Source: Sediminispirochaeta sp. (GTDB lineage: Bacteria; Spirochaetota; Spirochaetia; DSM-16054; Sediminispirochaetaceae). Taken from it: a DNA stretch of 9,629 bases. Shown one piece after another: positions 1-5,656 of this stretch; the stretch's first letter is position 1, and the number at the start of each line of letters is the position of its first letter. The stretch is taken from positions 1-9,629 of the forward strand of contig DSBN01000316.1 of the NCBI GenBank assembly GCA_011046055.1, written 5' to 3'. The notes below the pieces were generated by a model. It saw only the letters and a program-made list of their open reading frames with translations, did no database searches and was not told the origin of the DNA. The position numbers and the translations under genes were made by a program.

Positions 1-1
1 C

Positions 2-73
2 AGCTGCTCCCGCTGTCTGGACTGCGTGGCCGCCTGCCCCCAGGATAGCCTCAAGTTTTCCCCGGATCTCTAA
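2..73 (+). CDS. 4Fe-4S ferredoxin-type protein, C-terminal end only (partial)
   Basis: Only the last 23 codons are in the window, ending at TAA (71-73). They read SCSRCLDCVAACPQDSLKFS and then PDL. The spacing C-x2-C-x2-C-x3-C-P is the classic 4Fe-4S cluster motif, with all four cysteines and the following proline present, and the stop comes 11 residues after the proline. A cluster motif this close to the C terminus is seen in membrane polyferredoxins of the NapH/NosR/CcoG kind as well as in small ferredoxins and enzyme subunits, so the full protein cannot be named. It runs convergent to the next gene, whose stop codon is only 12 bases away, with no terminator hairpin visible between them. 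The cluster motif is directly seen; the kind of protein is open. Confidence 0.8.
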   Translation, partial: SCSRCLDCVAACPQDSLKFSPDL

Positions 74-85
74 AGCCGTATCCTC

Positions 86-1240
86 CTAAGAACCGATGTA
101 GTCGCGCAGCGTCTGGGCCGACCGCAGGGGCGTCCCCTGGCAGACCCACATCCCCAGATGCTCAAATCCGCCGGTCTCCTGCGTATAGGGGAGGAACTCC
201 AGGTATATCCCCGCCCCCGGTCCGTTATGGAGCACCATGTTGTAGGCCGGTTCTTTACCGATCCGCGGCATGATCTCAAGTATCGCCCGGATCGCATCGT
301 GAATCCCCTCGGCCACCGCCTCCAGCTCACCCCGGGAGAGCTCCGACAGGTACTGCTTGCCCACATCCCGTAGCAGCAGCATCATTTTGAAGGGACGCTT
401 CATAAAATAGGGTACCAGCAGGACCGCGCTTCCGTAGTCTTTGATCTCCAGCTCACGGGGATTTTCCTCCAGCAGGTACTTGCTGAAGAACTGCCGGTGG
501 CGAGTGAAAAAGCACCAGTTGTTATAAAAGCTCCGAGGCATGATATTGCTCCAGGATATCTGCTGGTGCCCGTGCACCAGCGAACCTCCGACCGCGGCGC
601 CGTAGTTCTTTATGATCGAGACAAAACCGGAGGTCTCCTTCTGACTGCGCCACTGGGAGCTGGGGGGCATGTAGGATTCGGAGTTGTACAGCAGGGTCCT
701 CTCCAGGGCGGCCAGCCGTTCCAGCAGCACGATCCGGTCTTCCAGGGGCATGTTCTGCCAGTCCCGGTCGTGGTAGGAGGAGCTCCACTGCAAAAAGTGC
801 ATTCCGTAGGAGATGCGCCCCCGGTGGCTCGGGTCGGGGTAGAGCGCCTCCGAGAGCCACTTCTCCTCCACCTGTTCGGGGGGAAAGAGTATTGGGAAGA
901 GGTTTTTGTTGATAAAGGTGAAGCCCTCGCTGAGCTCGGCCACATCCACCGCACCGGTGGTCTGCCCGGTGCAGACCGGACAAGGACCCTGCTTCTTCTC
1001 CTCTGACGACGAAGAGACTTCGGCGAGGTTGTCGTGGGGTCGTTTGGCCCGCTTTGAGTTGTAGATCACCAGAGCACCGTCCCGGGGATCTATTTGACAC
1101 AGCGCATCCGGAGCGTGATTGATCAAGTCGTCGTCGCTACGAAACAGCTGGACCAAGTCGTCGACGCTGATGTTTTCAATGTCCCGGTTTTCCAGCTTTT
1201 TCTCCAGCTCCTCTCGGCTGAGCCTACGTCTATTCTCCAT
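86..1240 (-). CDS. GalT/HIT-superfamily nucleotidyltransferase or phosphorylase
   Basis: The 384-residue protein carries hallmarks of the galactose-1-phosphate uridylyltransferase / Ap4A phosphorylase superfamily. These are a KRAKRP motif (63-68), a zinc-type CPVC pair (87-90), and NYGAAVGGSLVHGHQQ (212-227), which corresponds to the GalT active site. The middle histidine (H225) of HGHQQ should be the residue that takes up the nucleotidyl group. The C-terminal half keeps a weak GalT-like ending (GGFEHLGMWVCQGTP, 357-371), but the usual H-x-H of that domain reads IYLEFLP. Canonical GalT has HPHxQ, so a plain galactose role is uncertain. A DUF4922/GDPGP1-like NDP-hexose phosphorylase or an Ap4A phosphorylase are alternatives. 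Its ATG lies inside the end of the glycosyltransferase gene (11-base overlap, ATGGAGAATAG), which implies translational coupling and a role in the same sugar pathway, perhaps making or recycling its nucleotide sugar. The superfamily is well supported; the substrate is unknown. Confidence 0.82.
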   Translation of the reverse strand: MENRRRLSREELEKKLENRDIENISVDDLVQLFRSDDDLINHAPDALCQIDPRDGALVIYNSKRAKRPHDNLAEVSSSSEEKKQGPCPVCTGQTTGAVDVAELSEGFTFINKNLFPILFPPEQVEEKWLSEALYPDPSHRGRISYGMHFLQWSSSYHDRDWQNMPLEDRIVLLERLAALERTLLYNSESYMPPSSQWRSQKETSGFVSIIKNYGAAVGGSLVHGHQQISWSNIMPRSFYNNWCFFTRHRQFFSKYLLEENPRELEIKDYGSAVLLVPYFMKRPFKMMLLLRDVGKQYLSELSRGELEAVAEGIHDAIRAILEIMPRIGKEPAYNMVLHNGPGAGIYLEFLPYTQETGGFEHLGMWVCQGTPLRSAQTLRDYIGS

Positions 1241-2627
1241 ACTCTATCCCCATGGCTTCCAACAGTCTACGGGTCATCTCCTCCCAGGTGAAGTAGGGAA
1301 CCGTTATCCGCAGCGCCTGCTGCCCCATTTGACGGGCTAACTGGGGATCTTCAAGCAGAATCGAGAGGGCCTGGACAAAAGCCTCTCGATTGTCGCTGGG
1401 AGCGACAATTCCCCCTTGACCGACCAGGAGCTTGCCGCTCTCCGACTCCTTCTCCGCGTAATCCACCGGAATCTCGGCGTAGTCCTCGGTCAAGAGGTAC
1501 TCCAGTACGAAGGGTATTTTATCACTGCCCACCACCGGTACCGCCTCCGCGGCGGCTTCCTGCACGGACATACCGAAGCCCTCCATCACCGAGGGGGAGC
1601 AGTAGATCGAACTGATGGCATAGATATCGGGGAGTCTTTCCGCTTCGTGGCCTATCACCAGGACCGAATTTTCTACCCCCAAGTCGCGGATCAGCTTGGT
1701 CAACTCCTCGTAGAGCTCCTCCACGCTCTCCTCGATGGAGATGATGAGCTTGATATCGGAGTGTCTTTTTTTGACCTCGGCGAAAGCTCTGATCAAGAGA
1801 TCTTTTCGCTTGGTCTGATCGGTGCGGCTGATCTCGGTGATGAACCGAGATTCCTGTAGCTCGTTTCTATCAATCCCCGAGCGGGAGGAGAGAAAGTCCC
1901 ACAGCTCGCTCCGCGGGGAGACTTGGTGGGGGTAGAAGCGACTGGTGTCCACACAGGGGGGTAAAAAGAGCTTGCTTGACCGCTGGTAGTCCTTTTCCAA
2001 AGAGTCGCGGATCAGGGAGCTGGTGGCGGCCACGTAGTCGAGTTGGTCGATGAAGGAGCGCTCGGTGGCGATCCTCTCGTCCACCCGCAGCTTCTCCCAA
2101 GTCTCCGGAGGCATGTTGCGTTTTTTCACCGCTCCCAGAGAGTGGGGTATCCATAGGTGGGGTCTGGGCTGACTCAACTTTTGGTTCAGTTCCACCCCCA
2201 AAAGTGCCGCATCCCAGTAGTGGCTGACCATCAGCTCGATATCTCGTCCCTCCTGGTCCAGGACTCGGTAGAGGAAATCGACCAGCTCGGGGATCTGCTC
2301 TTTCATGTCCTCCTTGCGGACGAAGTCTTTCGTCGAATCCTCGAGGTAGAGGATGCGCATGTGTTCGTTTTTGTAGCGAAAACCGACCCGCTCCTCTCCG
2401 CTGCGGGGGTCTTTGTAGCCGCCGCGGTTGGCAATAGTGATTTTGAATCCGAACGCAGACAGTACCTCGCTGAGTTGGTTGACGTAGACATTCTGCCCCC
2501 CCGTGTCGGGGAGACCGGAGACGACTTGCCATTGGTGAATTCCATGGTTGGTGATCATCAAGATGTGGGGCCGCTTCGAGTCTAAAAAAGCCTCGTGTAG
2601 TTCCGGATAATCGGATGGTAGATTCAT
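1230..2627 (-). CDS. GT4 glycosyltransferase, sucrose-phosphate-synthase-like
   Basis: The 465-residue GT-B-fold retaining glycosyltransferase should move a sugar from a nucleotide sugar onto a phosphorylated acceptor in the cytoplasm. Seen in order: an N-terminal acceptor domain with HGIHQWQVVSGLPDTGGQN (28-46), in which PDTGGQ is the glycine-rich loop of sucrose synthases and sucrose-phosphate synthases; HYWDAALLG (136-144); IPHSLGAVK (160-168); the donor-domain motif SRTDQTKRKDLLIRAF (267-282), matching the R-x-D-x-x-K-N/D block of SPS; and the E-x7-E pair E349/E357 in MEGFGMSVQE. There is no signal peptide or membrane span. The start has an excellent GGAGGAAG site. The phosphatase lies upstream (105-base gap) and the GalT-like gene overlaps downstream. 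The synthase-phosphatase pair recalls sucrose, mannosylfructose or mannosylglucosylglycerate synthesis. The HGIHQW lead-in differs from the plant and cyanobacterial SPS that I know, so the product should stay unassigned. The GT4 assignment is firm. Confidence 0.88.
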   Translation of the reverse strand: MNLPSDYPELHEAFLDSKRPHILMITNHGIHQWQVVSGLPDTGGQNVYVNQLSEVLSAFGFKITIANRGGYKDPRSGEERVGFRYKNEHMRILYLEDSTKDFVRKEDMKEQIPELVDFLYRVLDQEGRDIELMVSHYWDAALLGVELNQKLSQPRPHLWIPHSLGAVKKRNMPPETWEKLRVDERIATERSFIDQLDYVAATSSLIRDSLEKDYQRSSKLFLPPCVDTSRFYPHQVSPRSELWDFLSSRSGIDRNELQESRFITEISRTDQTKRKDLLIRAFAEVKKRHSDIKLIISIEESVEELYEELTKLIRDLGVENSVLVIGHEAERLPDIYAISSIYCSPSVMEGFGMSVQEAAAEAVPVVGSDKIPFVLEYLLTEDYAEIPVDYAEKESESGKLLVGQGGIVAPSDNREAFVQALSILLEDPQLARQMGQQALRITVPYFTWEEMTRRLLEAMGIEYGE

Positions 2628-2732
2628 ACTTGCTTCCTCCTTCGTTCTATGGTCGTGGCGACACTTTATAGGCCGTCGGAGAACCTATATCTGACCCGTT
2701 TCTTAGCGGTGAACCTGAGACAAAACCAAACT

Positions 2733-3500
2733 CTAGCCCCCCAAGAGCTCGAAGTACTCGAGCCCCTCCCGAACCCCGGCGGCGTAGGGAGCAGAGGCCA
2801 TATAGATGTCCGGCAGGGGATGCTCCTTTTTGAACTGCTGCAGTTCCGGCTTGGCGTTAGCCACGATAATTCCCCGCATGAACTCTTCAAACATGGAGCG
2901 GTCGTTTCCGCTGTCGCCGGCGACGATGATCTGCTCCACGTCCAACTTGAGTAGGTTGAGAATGAAGCGTATTGCCTGCCCCTTACCCGCAGCTGCGGGG
3001 ATAATGTCCAGGTCCCGTCCGCTGGACCACACCACCTGACACAGGCCGTCCCCTTCGTATTCGGCCCGCCTCTTGATCTCCCGGACCATCGCCTCCGGGT
3101 TCTGAACTTCATCCAGGTAGCAGCTCACTTTGAGGTCGGTGTTGAAATGGTCGGGCTGCATTCTTACCCCTTCCAGACCTTCCAGCAGCTTGAGGGCTTC
3201 GCTGCGGGAAAAATCCTCCATCAACATATCCCTCCACACGTGCAGGGGATCCTGGTCGCGATGAAAGGGAGGGAGGTAGATTTCCGTTCCTACCTGCGAG
3301 ACTATCGCATCGGGCTGGGGAATTCCCTCCGATTCGAAGCCGTCGATCACCTGTTCGAGCCGCCGTCCGGTGGAGAGAATCAGAAAAAGCTCGTCCGACT
3401 CTCTCATTCGGCCTAGTTCGCGGCTCAAAGTCTTCAGCTCCTTCCGGTCCCCCGTCAAGGTGTTGTCGATATCCGAGGCCAGTACCGTCTTCACATCCAT
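2733..3500 (-). CDS. HAD-IIB sugar-phosphate phosphatase (sucrose-phosphatase-like)
   Basis: The 255-residue cytoplasmic phosphatase has all four HAD motifs: DIDNTLTG with nucleophile D10 and acid D12, STGR (43-46), K173 in AAAGKGQAI, and GDSGND (195-200) for Mg2+. The cap region follows motif II, as in class IIB (Cof/sucrose-phosphatase type), and GRDLDIIPAAAGKGQAI closely resembles the SPP block. It most likely removes phosphate from the product of the adjacent GT4 enzyme. I chose the ATG at 3500 because GGAGGG sits 5-6 bases before it. An ATG four codons upstream (3512) would put that ribosome site inside the coding region and has no site of its own. This is the first gene of the operon; a terminator hairpin ends 15 bases before this start. 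The exact sugar phosphate (sucrose-6-P, mannosylfructose-P, a glycosylglycerate-P) cannot be read from the sequence. Confidence 0.88.
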   Translation of the reverse strand: MDVKTVLASDIDNTLTGDRKELKTLSRELGRMRESDELFLILSTGRRLEQVIDGFESEGIPQPDAIVSQVGTEIYLPPFHRDQDPLHVWRDMLMEDFSRSEALKLLEGLEGVRMQPDHFNTDLKVSCYLDEVQNPEAMVREIKRRAEYEGDGLCQVVWSSGRDLDIIPAAAGKGQAIRFILNLLKLDVEQIIVAGDSGNDRSMFEEFMRGIIVANAKPELQQFKKEHPLPDIYMASAPYAAGVREGLEYFELLGG

Positions 3501-3514
3501 ACGACCCTCCATTT

Positions 3515-3560
3515 AAAACAAAGGGGTCCCGACGTGCCTTGCGAGCCCATCGAAACCCCT
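3515..3560 (-). terminator. Strong Rho-independent terminator in the phosphatase leader
   Basis: On the minus strand AGGGGTTTCGA (3560-3550) pairs with TCGGGACCCCT (3532-3522) as an 11-bp stem: nine Watson-Crick pairs and two G-U pairs. Two more pairs are possible inside. TTGTTTT (3521-3515) follows directly. The G-U pairs become A-C mismatches on the plus strand, so it is directional, facing the phosphatase. It ends only about 6 bases before the GGAGGG ribosome site, leaving no room for a promoter after it. It may simply end the rhodanese transcript, or act as an attenuator if the operon promoter at about 3590-3616 is real. Confidence 0.7.
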
Positions 3561-3587
3561 ATAAATCGTGTTACCATCATCACCTAG

Positions 3588-3616
3588 ATGATAATATTAA
3601 TTTGCCGAAAAGGCAA
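3588..3616 (-). promoter_or_regulatory. Candidate sigma70 promoter of the phosphatase/GT operon
   Basis: The minus strand shows TTGCCT (3616-3611, 4/6 to the -35 consensus), a 17-base spacer and TATCAT (3593-3588, 5/6 to the -10 consensus). Transcription would start near 3581, giving a leader of roughly 80 bases that contains the terminator hairpin. Two short perfect dyads overlap it: TTTGCC/GGCAAA (3601-3617) over the -35 and spacer, and ATCATC/GATGAT (3576-3592) over the -10 and start. They could be operators. The stretch is AT-rich compared with its surroundings. It is inferred from consensus only. Confidence 0.45.
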
Positions 3617-3617
3617 A
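3601..3617 (-). repeat. Short dyad just after the rhodanese stop (operator or weak terminator)
   Basis: TTTGCC-GAAAA-GGCAAA is a perfect 6-bp inverted repeat with a 5-base loop, beginning 8 bases after the tandem-rhodanese stop codon. Read on the minus strand it is followed by TTAATATTAT, which is U-rich but interrupted, so it is at best a weak terminator. It also covers the -35 box of the candidate operon promoter and could bind a regulator. Confidence 0.35.
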
Positions 3618-3625
3618 AATCTATA

Positions 3626-4564
3626 CTATTCGGTCACCACCGGGTATCCGTTGTTGGCCCAGCCCTGAGGTTCGTTGGCGGGAGTGCCCATACCACCCCT
3701 CATGGAGACGGCGTCGTAACCGAGGAACCGGAGTGCACCTACGGTTTGACCGGCGGTCTGGCCGGTGTAGCAATAGACAATAATCTTTTTGTCCGTGGGT
3801 AGGCCGGAAAACTGACTCTGCATGCCGTCGCCCCATGCGATGTTTTTGGCCCCGGGTACGTGCCCCGCATCATAGGCGTCTTTCTGCCGGATCGAGAGGA
3901 TATAGATGTTTTCATCACCGGCGTCGACCATCTTTTTCACATTTTCCTCGGAGACGATGTTCGAGGCGTACATGGTGCCGCTGACGTCAGCCAAACTTTC
4001 AAAGTAGTCGACGAAGGCCTCCCGCAGAATCGGGTCTACCTCTATGCCGGACTTACCGGGAAACTCCGAGGCTTCCTGGGTGATCACATCCTCGAATCCT
4101 TCCTGGCGGGAGATCCCCAGGTTGTAGCCGAAGCGGACCGATTTGGCCTGCACGCCTATAAAGTTGAGTAGGGCGTTAGCCTGGTTGGCGGTCTGTCCGG
4201 TGTAGCAGTAGACCATTACCGGTTTGTCGGTGGGCAGAAAATCGATAGACTTGGCGATGTCCGGACCCCAAGGTACGTTGACCGCGCCTTTCACATGCCC
4301 TTCGGCATAGACATCGGGCTGACGGATATCGAGAATCAACATATCTTCGCCGGCTCGGACCTTCTCCAGAAAGGCATCCTCGGCGATCATATAGTTGGAA
4401 TTGGCCGAAAGGGCGGAGAAATGCTTGTCCACCGCTCCCTGCAGTACCTCAACCTTGGAAACGGTCTCTTCCTGGGGAGCCGCGGAAGTCTCCTCTTCCT
4501 GTCCGCAAGAGACAAAACCCAAAATAGCAATAATCAACAGCAGACTTACTACCGTTTTTTTCAT
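3626..4564 (-). CDS. Tandem-rhodanese lipoprotein with two CYTGQT active loops
   Basis: The 312-residue exported lipoprotein starts with MKK, a hydrophobic stretch (4-16) and a lipobox FVSC, with C20 as the lipidated residue, then an acidic, flexible linker. Two rhodanese domains follow (about 58-160 and 203-310). Each has G-H-V-x-G-A-x-N and an active loop VYCYTGQTA with the sulfur-carrying cysteine at C120 and C265, so both domains look competent, unlike classic thiosulfate sulfurtransferases with one dead domain. The usual D of the 'LDxR' strand is kept in domain 1 (LDIRQ) but is S in domain 2 (LSIRQ). It should carry or transfer sulfane sulfur, or act in redox handling, outside the cytoplasmic membrane. 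GGAGG precedes the ATG by about 7 bases. A second rhodanese lipoprotein lies 92 bases upstream on the same strand. The partner and physiological donor are unknown. Confidence 0.9.
   Translation of the reverse strand: MKKTVVSLLLIIAILGFVSCGQEEETSAAPQEETVSKVEVLQGAVDKHFSALSANSNYMIAEDAFLEKVRAGEDMLILDIRQPDVYAEGHVKGAVNVPWGPDIAKSIDFLPTDKPVMVYCYTGQTANQANALLNFIGVQAKSVRFGYNLGISRQEGFEDVITQEASEFPGKSGIEVDPILREAFVDYFESLADVSGTMYASNIVSEENVKKMVDAGDENIYILSIRQKDAYDAGHVPGAKNIAWGDGMQSQFSGLPTDKKIIVYCYTGQTAGQTVGALRFLGYDAVSMRGGMGTPANEPQGWANNGYPVVTE
3752..3778 (-). repeat. Direct repeat, copy in rhodanese domain 2 active-site region
   Basis: This 27-base stretch covers the YCYTGQT loop codons of domain 2. It matches 4187-4213 at 25 of 27 positions, in the same orientation, 435 bases apart. 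It marks the two domains as an internal duplication still visible in DNA, or kept alike by gene conversion or strong codon constraint. Confidence 0.75.
4187..4213 (-). repeat. Direct repeat, copy in rhodanese domain 1 active-site region
   Basis: This is the partner of 3752-3778. The two differences, T versus G and G versus A on the plus strand, leave the CYTGQT residues unchanged. It codes for the loop around catalytic C120. Confidence 0.75.
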
Positions 4565-4585
4565 AAAAATACCTCCGAAATATTA

Positions 4586-4608
4586 TTTAGCGGCTTTGCA
4601 CCGCTAAA
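4586..4608 (-). promoter_or_regulatory. Perfect hairpin in the leader between the two rhodanese genes
   Basis: On the minus strand TTTAGCGG-TGCAAAG-CCGCTAAA forms an uninterrupted 8-bp stem with a 7-base loop. It sits 48 bases after the stop of the upstream rhodanese gene and about 10 bases before the GGAGG of the downstream one. No run of U follows (TAATATTT), so it is not a clean terminator. An mRNA processing or stability element, a partial terminator that sets the ratio of the two proteins, or an operator are the likely roles. Confidence 0.55.
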
Positions 4609-4656
4609 AGCGACCCAACGAGCCGCGAAGAGCACTACTTGAAAGTTCTGAGAAGA

Positions 4657-5574
4657 CTAAGATCCATCCTGCATTGTGGGAGCAGGAGCATCGCCTTTCT
4701 CAGGCATCTGCACCGGCAGACTGGGCATCGACGACCACTCCACCCAAGCACCGTCGTAGAGTTTCAGGTTCTTGTAGCCGGCGTTGTAGAGCGCCAGATG
4801 GGTTTGAGCTCCGCGAATGGAGGTCTTGCAGAAGAGAATCACCGTATCGTCGGGCTCGACCCCCAGTTCCAGGTAGTTGATCCGAATCTGGTCGGCGGGT
4901 TTGTAGGTCCCGTCTTTGAAGTTGTTGTTCTCGAAATTGAACAGGATGGATCCCGGAATGGTTCCGGCCTGGTACTCCTCAAGGCTACGGGTGTCCACGA
5001 TACAGGTATCCTCCTGAGGTTCGTTCACCTGAGCCTTCACCTCGTCCAGGGTGGCGATCATGGTGTCATCAAAATCCTCCGCCTGGTAGGTGACCGGTGT
5101 CACCGTGACTCTATCGCTGTCCACGGATGCTCCGGCGTCTCTCAAAGCGCTCATACCTCCACTGACAACCTTGATCTTCTCTTCCGGGTGTCCGTAAGCC
5201 TTCATGGTCCACCACAGACGGGCGGAATCCATATTTTTATTGGTATCGTAAATAACAACGGTGGAATCCTTGGAGATTCCGCGGCTGCCCAGCACTTCCT
5301 CGATCTGGGCTTTTGGGCCGACCAGGTTGGGATAGGGCTCCATAACCACGATATCTGCGCGGCTTATATTGACCGCTCCTGAGACGTGCTCCATCTGGTA
5401 GTAGTTCCCCGACTGGGTATCCACCAGCACCGCATCACCGCTATCGACCATGCTGAGCGCTGTTTCAGCGTCGATGATTGTCTCTCCCCTCTCGGCGAAA
5501 TCGGGTCCGCAGGAAATCAGCAAGACCACCGATAGCGCGAGAAGAACCTTTAGGCCAACACGCAGTACCTTCAT
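4657..5574 (-). CDS. Thiosulfate-sulfurtransferase-like tandem-rhodanese lipoprotein
   Basis: The 305-residue lipoprotein has MKVLR, a hydrophobic core (7-20), lipobox LISC and acceptor C22. Two rhodanese domains (about 33-150 and 172-282) have the classic SseA/TST layout. The first has D110 at the catalytic position (VVIYDTNKNMDSARLWW) and should be inactive. The second has VILFCKTSIRGAQ with C249 as the persulfide cysteine and R254 closing the six-residue loop. Other family marks are HVSGAVNI (63-70) and IPGSILFNF (206-214). It would transfer sulfur from thiosulfate or a similar donor to a thiophilic acceptor on the outer face of the membrane. The start has GGAGGTAAAGA before the ATG. It is followed by the second, both-sites-active rhodanese lipoprotein, so the two are probably expressed together. 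The donor and acceptor cannot be deduced; the C-terminal tail (about 284-305), rich in proline and charged residues, is unassigned. Confidence 0.9.
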   Translation of the reverse strand: MKVLRVGLKVLLALSVVLLISCGPDFAERGETIIDAETALSMVDSGDAVLVDTQSGNYYQMEHVSGAVNISRADIVVMEPYPNLVGPKAQIEEVLGSRGISKDSTVVIYDTNKNMDSARLWWTMKAYGHPEEKIKVVSGGMSALRDAGASVDSDRVTVTPVTYQAEDFDDTMIATLDEVKAQVNEPQEDTCIVDTRSLEEYQAGTIPGSILFNFENNNFKDGTYKPADQIRINYLELGVEPDDTVILFCKTSIRGAQTHLALYNAGYKNLKLYDGAWVEWSSMPSLPVQMPEKGDAPAPTMQDGS

Positions 5575-5611
5575 TCTTTACCTCCAAATTGCTACAAACT
5601 AAGCTTCAAAA

Positions 5612-5640
5612 TTGTTACATCAAGCTTTTCATTTTTTCAA
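5612..5640 (-). promoter_or_regulatory. Candidate promoter for the rhodanese genes
   Basis: The minus strand shows TTGAAA (5640-5635), 17 bases, then TAACAA (5617-5612), with TG just before (5619-5618). The -35 is good and the -10 weak. It lies in the divergent spacer to the GT-C gene. Two identical AAGCTT palindromes (5601-5606 and 5622-5627) sit 21 bases apart, two helical turns, one within the promoter spacer and one downstream of the -10. Confidence 0.35.
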
Positions 5641-5656
5641 AAACATTATATACATA

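Noticed and set aside
522..1100. 192-codon minus-strand frame inside the GalT-like gene
   Set aside because: Other-frame shadow with arginine- and proline-rich, low-order content typical of GC-rich sequence.
2667..2689. TATAGG/CCTATA inverted repeat between the phosphatase and GT genes
   Set aside because: Only 6 bp with an 11-base loop and no T run; not distinguishable from chance.
3498..3512. Upstream ATG (3512) as start of the phosphatase
   Set aside because: It places the GGAGGG site inside the gene and has no ribosome site itself; ATG 3500 is well spaced and begins just before the DxDxT motif.
3491..3580. A 29-codon leader reading frame (ATGATGGTAACA...) running through the terminator into the phosphatase start
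   Set aside because: The predicted transcription start (near 3581) would make it leaderless, the codons show no run of one amino acid or other attenuator sign, and it overlaps the phosphatase ribosome site.
4639..5382. 247-codon plus-strand reading frame opposite the TST-like rhodanese
   Set aside because: It is the antisense of a gene with signal peptide, two rhodanese domains and ribosome site; no protein-like features and no start signal.
5612..5656. TTG (5612) start of the GT-C protein, adding 15 residues
   Set aside because: No ribosome site, a rare start codon, and it sits in the likely divergent promoter region; the first membrane helix begins after ATG 5657.
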